Assembly: GCA_014382085.1 (NCBI GenBank) | Contig: JACNKJ010000121.1 | Coordinates: 1-5,621 of the forward strand | Direction of reading: 5' to 3' | Length of the DNA: 5,621 nucleotides | DNA from: a bacterium | GTDB taxonomy: Bacteria > Krumholzibacteriota > Krumholzibacteriia > JACNKJ01 | Part shown: positions 1 through 5,176 of the stretch, in pieces | Position numbering within the stretch: position 1 is the stretch's first letter | Layout of the letters: each line of letters begins with the position of its first letter | Position numbers and translations under genes: made by a program | The notes under the pieces: model-generated | What the model was told of the DNA's origin: nothing | Database searches by the model: none | What the model saw: the letters and a program-made list of their open reading frames with translations, nothing else

Positions 1-356
1 GCGGCGGCGAAGTTCACAGGTATGATTAAGCCGATGAGGGCTTCGATATTCCTCCAGGAGCTCAGATAGCCCTGAGTGAAGTAGTGAAGGGGTACGAAGA
101 TAGCGATGGGGATGAGGCAGGAAAGCAACCAAAACCCCAAGGCTTCCCATTTGCCCTGGGCCAAGGTGATGCCCCGGGAAGTCGCGAATTTCAACCAGAG
201 CCAGAATCCCGCGAATGCGATAAGTATGGAAAGGAGCCCTTGAATATTTCGTTGGGGTCCGCCCAAGAGTTTCCACAGGAAAAACGCCACCATTACGGCC
301 ATAAGATTCAGAATGCCGAGCATGAGAGAGTGCAGAACGAGATGCCTCTTTTTCAT
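1..356 (-). CDS. Unrecognised multi-pass membrane protein, C-terminus cut by the window edge
   Basis: Reading the minus strand from an ATG at 356 gives 118 uninterrupted codons to the window edge, so the gene is partial at its 3' end. The product begins MKKRHLVLHS, a positively charged start followed by hydrophobic stretches at about residues 6-29, 39-57, 71-91 and from 104 onward. This is typical of a polytopic inner-membrane protein with its N-terminus in the cytoplasm. The connecting segments are short, with a basic and polar loop near residues 56-70. I recognise no family signature or catalytic motif, so no function is proposed. It is transcribed divergently from ubiX. An in-frame stop lies eight codons from the start site's upstream side (TGA at 369-371 on the complement), so the ATG at 356 is nearly the longest possible start. 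No Shine-Dalgarno sequence precedes it, unlike most genes here. Coding status rests on the open frame and the coherent membrane topology. Confidence 0.75.
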   Translation of the reverse strand, partial: MKKRHLVLHSLMLGILNLMAVMVAFFLWKLLGGPQRNIQGLLSILIAFAGFWLWLKFATSRGITLAQGKWEALGFWLLSCLIPIAIFVPLHYFTQGYLSSWRNIEALIGLIIPVNFAA

Positions 357-362
357 ATTCAA

Positions 363-368
363 AATATA
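363..368 (-). promoter_or_regulatory. Candidate -10 element for a leaderless transcript
   Basis: Read on the minus strand this is TATATT, one mismatch from TATAAT. It ends 6 nt before the first base of the ATG at 356, so a start site about 7 nt downstream would fall on the start codon itself. The lack of a Shine-Dalgarno sequence before this gene agrees with that. No convincing -35 hexamer lies 16-18 nt upstream, so the call is tentative. Confidence 0.3.
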
Positions 369-444
369 TCAAGATGGACCAAGGGGGCACGATTCTTTTC
401 TTGCCCGAAATCTGGCAATTCTTGCTATCTTCTTGCGTTGCCCC

Positions 445-450
445 AGGAGG
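445..450 (+). promoter_or_regulatory. Ribosome binding site of ubiX that decides the start
   Basis: A perfect AGGAGG lies 3 nt before the ATG at 454. The spacing is tighter than usual. The in-frame ATG at 484 has no Shine-Dalgarno sequence and would remove the first beta strand of the fold, and starts further upstream would add a long unrelated extension across the divergent gap. The site therefore favours 454 as the start. Confidence 0.7.
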
Positions 451-453
451 ATC

Positions 454-1086
454 ATGCCCCGCGTCACCCGAATTATCCACGCTATGACCGGCGCCAGCGC
501 CACGCCCTACGCCTTCCGCCTGCTTGAGGTACTGGCGAAGGCGAAAATCGGGGTGGAGCTCATGGCCAGTCCCAACGTGGACGAACTCTGCCGGGTAGAA
601 TCCGGCACGACTCTGGCCGAGGAACTCGCGAAGATCTATGGAAGCGCACCTGCTGCGGGCGAGTCTCTGGGGAAGGCGGAAGACGGCGGGCCCCTGGTTC
701 GCCGCCACGGCTTGGGCGATTTCGCCGCGGCCGCGGCCAGCGGATCGGGCCACGAGGTGCCCATGCTGGTGCTTCCCTGTTCCACCGGCACCTTGGGACG
801 TATCGCCACCGGCGTGAGCGACAATCTCATAACTCGCGCGGCCGACGTTTGCCTCAAGGAGCGCCGGCGCCTGGTGCTCGTGCCCCGCGAAACCCCGCTT
901 TCGGCCATCCACCTGGAGAATATGCTTACATTGACCCGGGCGGGTGCAGTGATCCTGCCGGCCAGCCCCGGTTTCTACTATCAGCCCGGCGGCATCGAGG
1001 ATCTGCTCGACTTCATCGTGCAGCGGATTCTCGACCAATTGGGTGTTCGGCTGCGCATCCTCAAAGGCTGGGGTGAGAATGACTGA
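454..1086 (+). CDS. ubiX: UbiX-family flavin prenyltransferase
   Basis: The 210-residue product matches the UbiX flavoprotein family. These enzymes join a dimethylallyl group from dimethylallyl phosphate to FMN, giving the prenylated FMN cofactor used by UbiD-type decarboxylases. Visible landmarks are TGAS at 12-15 in the phosphate-binding loop with the key Ser15, SGS at 96-98, PCS at 108-110, TRAADVCLKERR around 128-138, RETPL at 145-149, FYYQP at 174-178 and RILDQ at 191-195. The Lys, Glu, Tyr and Arg positions regarded as important in the family are covered by K135, E146, Y175/Y176 and R191. The segment at about 61-85 is somewhat longer than in E. coli UbiX. In the usually glycine-rich loop, GASG reads GASA here. 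The gene overlaps mqnP by 8 nt and lies next to other menaquinone genes. The likely client is therefore the UbiD-like MqnL of the futalosine route, whose gene is not in the window. Family is certain; client is inferred. Confidence 0.93.
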   Translation: MPRVTRIIHAMTGASATPYAFRLLEVLAKAKIGVELMASPNVDELCRVESGTTLAEELAKIYGSAPAAGESLGKAEDGGPLVRRHGLGDFAAAAASGSGHEVPMLVLPCSTGTLGRIATGVSDNLITRAADVCLKERRRLVLVPRETPLSAIHLENMLTLTRAGAVILPASPGFYYQPGGIEDLLDFIVQRILDQLGVRLRILKGWGEND

Positions 1087-1969
1087 GGCTCCCCACGGAT
1101 TTTGGGCGCGGCTATCGACCCTATTGGAGATGATCAAGTTCGCGCACACGCTTTTTGCGCTGCCCTTCGCGCTGCTGGCCATGATGGTAGCCGCGCGAAA
1201 CTTCGAGCACCCCGGTTTTCCCGGGTGGCGGGTGACCATTCTCGTGCTTTTCTGCATGGTCACCGCCCGCAATGCGGCCATGGCCTACAACCGCCTAGCC
1301 GATCGCAATATCGACGCGGCCAATCCGCGAACATCGAGCCGGGCCTTACCGGCGGGTCTGCTTCAGCCCAACTGGGTGGGCTTCTTCGTTTTCATCAACT
1401 CGCTTCTTTTCATCACCTTCGCTTCCATGCTGAACCCTCTGGCTGGATGGCTTAGTCCCCTGGCCCTGCTTCTTGTGCTGCTCTACTCCCACACCAAGCG
1501 TTTCACACCGGGCAGCCATTTCGTGCTGGGCCTGGCCTTGGCCATCGCGCCCATCGGCGCATGGATCGCCGTGCACGGCGCTTTCGCCGGAGCGCCGTGG
1601 TTTCTGGCCTTGGCCGTGCTGCTGTGGGTGGCGGGATTCGATATCATCTATAGTTGCCAGGACACGGAGTTCGACAAACATTCCGGGCTCTACTCACTCA
1701 GCGTCACCTTGGGCGAGCATGTGGCCCTGCGCTACGCCGCGCGTCTGCATCTGCTTATGGTTGTATCGATGATTGTTTTCTCGCTGACTCACCATATGGG
1801 GTGGATCTTCTATCTGGGCTTGGCCTTGGCGTCCTGGCTGCTCATCCACGAGCATCGCCTTGTGCGTGGTGGCGACCTGAGCCGCATCGACATGGCCTTT
1901 TTTCGCGTGAACAGCGTGGTGGGCCTGGTCATTTTCCTGGCCGGGGCTCTCGACGTAATTCTGGGCTGA
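1079..1969 (+). CDS. mqnP: UbiA-type prenyltransferase of the futalosine menaquinone pathway (MqnP-like)
   Basis: The 296-residue protein is an integral-membrane aromatic prenyltransferase of the UbiA superfamily. It would transfer a polyprenyl chain to the dihydroxynaphthoate made by the Mqn pathway. The first Asp-rich motif is NRLADRNID at 71-79 (N71, D75, D79), followed by NPRTSSRALPAG at 82-93. The second is DIIYSCQDTEFD at 188-199 (D188, Y191, D195, D199). These bind the magnesium-diphosphate of the prenyl donor. About eight or nine membrane segments are apparent, roughly at 22-40, 50-66, 97-115, 120-137, 147-165, 172-190, 222-237, 240-257 and 274-294. Length is normal for the family. 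The ATG at 1079 lies inside the end of ubiX (8-nt overlap, GGTGA just upstream), implying translational coupling. A UbiA of ubiquinone synthesis (4-hydroxybenzoate substrate) is the main alternative; the adjacent mqnA and mqnF-like genes favour MqnP. Confidence 0.9.
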   Translation: MTEAPHGFWARLSTLLEMIKFAHTLFALPFALLAMMVAARNFEHPGFPGWRVTILVLFCMVTARNAAMAYNRLADRNIDAANPRTSSRALPAGLLQPNWVGFFVFINSLLFITFASMLNPLAGWLSPLALLLVLLYSHTKRFTPGSHFVLGLALAIAPIGAWIAVHGAFAGAPWFLALAVLLWVAGFDIIYSCQDTEFDKHSGLYSLSVTLGEHVALRYAARLHLLMVVSMIVFSLTHHMGWIFYLGLALASWLLIHEHRLVRGGDLSRIDMAFFRVNSVVGLVIFLAGALDVILG

Positions 1970-2042
1970 CGGGAACCATCAAATCGTTGCGTGGTTCTCA
2001 ACTTTTACCTAATCTTGATGTTGCCCCAACCAAGTAGGAATT
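1970..2042 (+). promoter_or_regulatory. Structured mqnP-mqnA intergenic segment with two hairpins
   Basis: This 73-nt gap starts at the mqnP stop and ends at the mqnA ATG. Bases 1971-1999 can form a 12-pair stem (two G-U pairs, C1990 bulged) closed by the tetraloop ATCG. Bases 2014-2034 can form an 8-pair stem (CTTG with CAAG, GTTG with CAAC, AT at 2018-2019 bulged, CCC loop) that ends at the mqnA ribosome binding site AGGAA (2036-2040). TGGTT at 1992-1996 can instead pair with AACCA at 2028-2032, so the two folds could compete. Only TTTT at 2003-2006 follows the first stem, so it is a weak terminator at best. Attenuation, RNA processing or a chance fold are all possible. Confidence 0.35.
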
Positions 2043-2906
2043 ATGCGCCCTCTTCGCCTCGGCCTTATCTCCTTCGTGAACACGTTGCCGCTCATCCGCG
2101 GCCTGGAGATTCAGAAGCCGGAAGGCTACGAGCTTATCTATGATCGGCCCAGCGCCCTGGCCGATCGTCTGCGCCACGGCGAGCTCGATTGCGCATTGAT
2201 TCCCGTTGTGGAGTTCTTTCGAGGTGTGGGCGACGCCATCGTGCCCGATCTTTGCATCGCCAGCGACGGGGCCGTGGGCACCATCCGCTTTATTGCGCGC
2301 AAACCTTTGCGCGAAATCCGCCGCGTTCTGGTGGATAAGAGCAGCCGCTCCTCCGTGGCCATGTTGCGGCTCTTGCTGAAGCGCACCCACGATATCGAAC
2401 CCGACTTCCACATCTACGATGTTCGCCCCGAGGCACCCTTCATGACACCCGCGGGTGAAGAAGGCGACGCCGTGCTCATCATCGGCGATCTGGCCATGGA
2501 TCTGGATCCCGGCGAGGTGGTACTCGACGTGGACCTGGGAGACTGGTGGCAGCGCAGTTTCCATCGTCCCTTCGTCTATGCGGTTTGGGCTTGGCGCGAG
2601 CGTGAGGATGAGATGATCGGCGAAAGACTCACGAGCCTGCTTCAGGAAAGCTATCAGTTCGGTCTCGAAGAAATGGATATCCTTGTTGAAGAGGCCGCCA
2701 TCGGGCACAACTGGAGCGAAGATCGCGTGCGCTGCTATCTGAGCGAGCAGATTCACTTCGAGCTCGACAGCTCCGCCATCGACGGGCTTCGTCTTTTCCA
2801 CCGCCTCTGCGTGGAAGACCATCTAGCGCCACATCGCCTTAGCGTAGAAGGCATTCTGTCACGCCTGGGTGAGAACGCCTTGGCCATGGCGGCCCCGGCT
2901 CCCTGA
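2043..2906 (+). CDS. mqnA: Chorismate dehydratase MqnA
   Basis: The 287-residue product is MqnA, the first committed enzyme of the futalosine pathway. It removes water from chorismate to give 3-enolpyruvyl-benzoate in the cytosol. It has the periplasmic-binding-protein-like fold of the MqnA/MqnD family. Family landmarks in order are GLISFVNTLPL at 7-17 with Asn13, RPSALADRLRHGELDCALIP around 35-54, CIASDGAVGT at 71-80, DKSSRSS at 98-104, LIIGDLAM at 145-152 and PFVYAVWAWR at 176-185. Length is normal. The start is firm: an in-frame TGA lies at 2016-2018 with no alternative start codon after it, and AGGAA precedes the ATG closely. The C-terminus ends in a short Ala/Pro-rich tail (AMAAPAP). The stop codon is separated by one base from the ATG of the mqnF-like gene. 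A sister-family MqnD assignment is less likely, given the SRSS and IGD motifs. Confidence 0.93.
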   Translation: MRPLRLGLISFVNTLPLIRGLEIQKPEGYELIYDRPSALADRLRHGELDCALIPVVEFFRGVGDAIVPDLCIASDGAVGTIRFIARKPLREIRRVLVDKSSRSSVAMLRLLLKRTHDIEPDFHIYDVRPEAPFMTPAGEEGDAVLIIGDLAMDLDPGEVVLDVDLGDWWQRSFHRPFVYAVWAWREREDEMIGERLTSLLQESYQFGLEEMDILVEEAAIGHNWSEDRVRCYLSEQIHFELDSSAIDGLRLFHRLCVEDHLAPHRLSVEGILSRLGENALAMAAPAP

Positions 2907-2907
2907 G

Positions 2908-4209
2908 ATGGCCCTCCTCCGTGAAAATCTTCCCGGCGACATCGTGATCTATCAGGCGGGCTGGGTTCATCCCGTGCTATCGCCCCCCCTTGAAAACGCC
3001 GCCCTGGCCGTGCGTGACGGCAATATTGTTGCGCTGGGCTCCGCGCTTGATATCGCTCGGAAGTATCCAAACCCCGCCGCTCGACACGAGTTTCCCGGCG
3101 GCGTGCTCATTCCCGGCCTGGTGAACGCCCACGCGCATCTCGAACTCACTTACATGAAAGGCTTGGTTCCACCGCGCGAAGATTTCACGGGATGGATCGT
3201 AGACTTGGTTCGCGCCAAGCGAACATGGACACGCGAGGAATTTGAAAAGTCGGTGCGGGCGGGTCGTCGTGAACTCCTCCGCGGTGGTTGCACGGCGGTG
3301 GGAGACATTGTCAGCGCCGAGGCCGAAGTAGGCGCCATGTTCGCGCATCGCGAGGCCGAATTGCCCCTGCGCACCCGCGCCTACCAGGAATATCTGGGAG
3401 TTTATGAAGAGGGTCGTCCGCCTTTCCAAGAGGATAGGGCCAAGCTTCTCTATCCGGGCATCAGCCCACACGCGCCCTATTCTTCGGACACCGATCTATT
3501 CCGAAAATGCATCGCCCAGGCTCGCGAACGCGGAATACCTCTTTCCACCCACGGTGCGGAAATACGATGGGAAGAGGAGTATCTACTGGAAGGCACGGGA
3601 CCGCTTTTTGATTTTCTCGTGAAGCTCGGCTTTGCTTACGGCGATCCCAAACCCTGGAATGCGGATCGTCCCTCGAGGCTGGCGGATTGGCTTGCCGCGG
3701 AATCCCCGCCGTCGCCCCTGCAGTTCGTGCATGGCACTTGGCTTGGCGAAGATGAATATGCCGCCTTGCGCAAGATCGCCACCACGGTGGTTTATTGTCC
3801 CTCATCGGTGGCCTATTTCCACGATGGTCGGGATGAGCATCCCGTGCAGGCTTTGATTGCCGCCGGAATTTCTGTGGCCCTCGGCACCGATTCTTTGGCG
3901 AGTTCAACCAGCTTGAACATGCCGGAGACCTGCACCATGGCCAGGCGGGCGCATCCTGCCCTGGAGCCATCGACTCTACTTGAGATGGCTACACGTGCGG
4001 GAGCGCTCAGTTTAGGATTTGAAAACTGCGGCGCGCTGGCGCCGAATATGGAAGCGGATTTTGTGGTCTTCGAATCGCCTGGTGCACGCCCGGCCAGTGC
4101 CGACGAAGCATTGGAACTGGCTTTGCTGTCTGGGTTTGCAGTGCCTCGATTGCATGTGATCGCCGGCGAGCCATATGCATTCTCGGAGCTTTCTCCGCTC
4201 AAGGCCTAG
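2908..4209 (+). CDS. mqnF: Amidohydrolase, probable aminodeoxyfutalosine deaminase (MqnF-like)
   Basis: The 433-residue protein belongs to the metal-dependent amidohydrolase superfamily, in the TrzA/SsnA/MqnF deaminase branch. An N-terminal beta-sandwich segment (about 10-70) precedes the barrel, and the C-terminal part of the same sandwich follows near 380-425. The metal site is intact: H75 and H77 in NAHAHLEL, H215 and catalytic E218 in STHGAE, H275 in FVHGTW and D328 in ALGTDSLASS. SPHAPYS at 186-192 is also typical. Directly after mqnA, the expected reaction is deamination of aminodeoxyfutalosine to futalosine. Substrate specificity is inferred from context, because adenosine- and S-adenosylhomocysteine-type deaminases share this fold. 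ATG 2908 is preferred over an in-frame GTG at 2869, which would overlap mqnA and put an Arg/Pro/Trp-rich extension before the domain. ATG 2908 has no Shine-Dalgarno sequence and probably depends on ribosomes finishing mqnA. The usual CPRSN-type motif reads CPSSV (297-301). Confidence 0.85.
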   Translation: MALLRENLPGDIVIYQAGWVHPVLSPPLENAALAVRDGNIVALGSALDIARKYPNPAARHEFPGGVLIPGLVNAHAHLELTYMKGLVPPREDFTGWIVDLVRAKRTWTREEFEKSVRAGRRELLRGGCTAVGDIVSAEAEVGAMFAHREAELPLRTRAYQEYLGVYEEGRPPFQEDRAKLLYPGISPHAPYSSDTDLFRKCIAQARERGIPLSTHGAEIRWEEEYLLEGTGPLFDFLVKLGFAYGDPKPWNADRPSRLADWLAAESPPSPLQFVHGTWLGEDEYAALRKIATTVVYCPSSVAYFHDGRDEHPVQALIAAGISVALGTDSLASSTSLNMPETCTMARRAHPALEPSTLLEMATRAGALSLGFENCGALAPNMEADFVVFESPGARPASADEALELALLSGFAVPRLHVIAGEPYAFSELSPLKA

Positions 4210-4260
4210 ACTTGCCGTTTTGAATCTTGCAGAATGCGAATCCCCTCTCACATTCCATTC

Positions 4261-4266
4261 GGAGGA
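4261..4266 (+). promoter_or_regulatory. Ribosome binding site of the VOC gene that decides the start
   Basis: GGAGGA lies 7 nt before the ATG at 4274, an ideal spacing. The same frame is open upstream into mqnF, but the fold of the VOC protein begins right after this ATG, so the longer reading is rejected. Confidence 0.8.
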
Positions 4267-4273
4267 TTTACCC

Positions 4274-4621
4274 ATGAACATGATTTGCCATTATGAAATC
4301 CCATCCACCGATTTCGACAAAAGCAAGGCCTTCTACGAAGGTCTCTTCGGCTGGCCCATCCAGGTCATGCCCGACATGGGCTACATGATGTTCGGCGAGG
4401 CCGGACAGGGTGTAGGCGGTGGTTTCAACAAGGTCGAAACCGTGAACAATGAGGGCATCCAAGTTTACATCGAGGTCGAAGACATCGACGCCAGTTTGGC
4501 CAAGGCCAAAGAAATCGGCGGCGCTGTGGTCATGGCGAAAACGGAAATTCCCGGCCATGGTTTCATGGCTTTCGTCACCGATACCTGTGGCGTGAAAATA
4601 GGTCTCTGGTCCAAGGATTAG
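4274..4621 (+). CDS. VOC-fold protein (glyoxalase/bleomycin-resistance/dioxygenase superfamily)
   Basis: The 115-residue product is a compact vicinal-oxygen-chelate protein with two beta-alpha-beta-beta-beta modules. The first module holds CHYEIPSTDFDKSKAFYEGL followed by FGW (about 5-27), the classic start of this family. The second has VYIEVEDIDASLAKAKEIGG at 64-83 and ends in KIGLW at 108-112. Members bind a divalent metal or have lost it, and act as glyoxalases, fosfomycin or bleomycin resistance proteins, epimerases or dioxygenases. His6 is a candidate ligand from the first strand; I cannot assign the full metal set. The common DPEGN near the C-terminus reads DTCGV here (103-107), placing a cysteine next to the presumed pocket. 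It sits 64 nt after the mqnF-like gene and 1 nt before the DinB-family gene, so it is very likely co-translated with the latter. The substrate is unknown. Confidence 0.88.
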   Translation: MNMICHYEIPSTDFDKSKAFYEGLFGWPIQVMPDMGYMMFGEAGQGVGGGFNKVETVNNEGIQVYIEVEDIDASLAKAKEIGGAVVMAKTEIPGHGFMAFVTDTCGVKIGLWSKD

Positions 4622-4622
4622 T

Positions 4623-5129
4623 ATGAGCGAAATCAAGCATATCGAGCTTGTGGCGCCGGGCGGGATTCATCCCCGCCTGGCGTTTCTCTTTGCTCAGATG
4701 GAAGACGTGCGCAAGCATTTCAAAAGCAAGGCCGAGGATATGTCGATGGAGGAACTCGATCGACAAGTGGTCGTCGGCTTTCTACGCCCCGGACAATTGC
4801 TCGCCCATGCGGCCGGCGCCGAAGAGTGGTGGATCAAGCGCCTACTGCAAGGCGATTCAAGTTGGATTCAAGATCCCGAGACCGAAGAAGTCATGGGTGG
4901 CGGCGGCAAAGCTGTAGACGAAATCTTCGCCTACATGGACGAGGTCCGCGCGCACACACGGAAGGTTTTAGAGTCCTTCGACGAAGATGCCCTGGGCAAG
5001 CTGTATCCCTACGACAGTGAAGACGGCAACGACTACACTTTCAGCGTGGAATGGGTGCTGCATCATCTCGTCGAGCATGAAGCGCATCATCGTGGTCAGT
5101 TCATGCTGCTGAAGCGGATGATGGGATAA
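4623..5129 (+). CDS. DinB-family (DinB/YfiT-like) four-helix-bundle protein
   Basis: The 168-residue product fits the DinB/YfiT metalloprotein superfamily. Its helices carry a metal triad: H62 in LLAHAAGAEEWW (59-70) and the HxxxH pair H152 and H156 within the HHLVEHEAHHRGQ segment (147-159). The ending GQFMLLKRMMG is typical of the last helix. A glycine-rich stretch MGGGG (91-95) joins the second and third helices. Relatives include thiol-dependent S-transferases (bacillithiol or mycothiol users) and many damage-inducible proteins of unknown role. Nothing in the sequence identifies the thiol or substrate. AAGGA at 4613-4617, inside the end of the VOC gene, sits 5 nt before the ATG. Only one base separates the two reading frames, so the pair should be translated together. 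No LexA-type box was noticed upstream. Confidence 0.85.
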   Translation: MSEIKHIELVAPGGIHPRLAFLFAQMEDVRKHFKSKAEDMSMEELDRQVVVGFLRPGQLLAHAAGAEEWWIKRLLQGDSSWIQDPETEEVMGGGGKAVDEIFAYMDEVRAHTRKVLESFDEDALGKLYPYDSEDGNDYTFSVEWVLHHLVEHEAHHRGQFMLLKRMMG

Positions 5130-5176
5130 AGCTTATACTTCTAAGGTGAAGGGTGGGAATTCAAGGAGGGAAGACG
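5130..5176 (+). promoter_or_regulatory. Short gap before the lipoprotein gene with a strong ribosome binding site
   Basis: The 47-nt gap contains AAGGAGGG at 5163-5170, 6 nt before the ATG at 5177. TATACT at 5134-5139 resembles a -10 element, but GAAGCG stands where a 17-nt spacer would put the -35 hexamer, so promoter support is weak. No stable hairpin with a T tract ends the DinB gene, so read-through into the next gene is possible. Confidence 0.5.

Larger units (their letters stand above)
357..453. promoter_or_regulatory. Divergent intergenic region between the membrane protein gene and ubiX
   Basis: This 97-bp gap separates two outward-reading genes, so it should hold promoters for both. 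On the minus strand a TATATT hexamer (plus coordinates 363-368) matches the sigma-70 -10 consensus at five of six positions and ends 6 nt before the ATG of the membrane protein. On the plus strand the candidates are weak: TTGCCC at 401-406 followed by TATCTT at 426-431 with a 19-nt spacer. The segment is richer in A and T than the flanking genes near 357-370. No operator-like palindrome was seen. The promoter role is inferred mainly from gene orientation. Confidence 0.45.

Noticed and set aside
413..426. Sigma-54-like element TGGCA...TTGCT upstream of ubiX
   Set aside because: The GG and GC doublets are separated by 8 nt, whereas a sigma-54 promoter needs 10, so the element would not be functional.
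84..527. Plus-strand open frame across the left edge and divergent gap
   Set aside because: It is antisense to the membrane protein and overlaps the ubiX start. Its product is polar and without any recognisable motif.
1998..2822. Long antisense open frame of 274 codons opposite mqnA
   Set aside because: It lies almost entirely opposite a clearly recognisable mqnA and shows no family signature. Long antisense frames are expected in GC-rich coding DNA.
2869..2907. Earlier GTG start for the mqnF-like gene
   Set aside because: It would overlap mqnA by 38 nt, has no ribosome site, and adds 13 residues (Arg/Pro/Trp-rich) not expected before the amidohydrolase domain.
2977..3970. Antisense open frames of 164 and 169 codons opposite the mqnF-like gene
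   Set aside because: They mirror a well-supported amidohydrolase, have low-complexity Arg/Pro-rich products and lack ribosome sites.
4232..4260. Inverted repeat GAATG/CATTC between the mqnF-like and VOC genes as a terminator
   Set aside because: The stem is only five pairs with a long loop and no following T tract, so it does not support termination.
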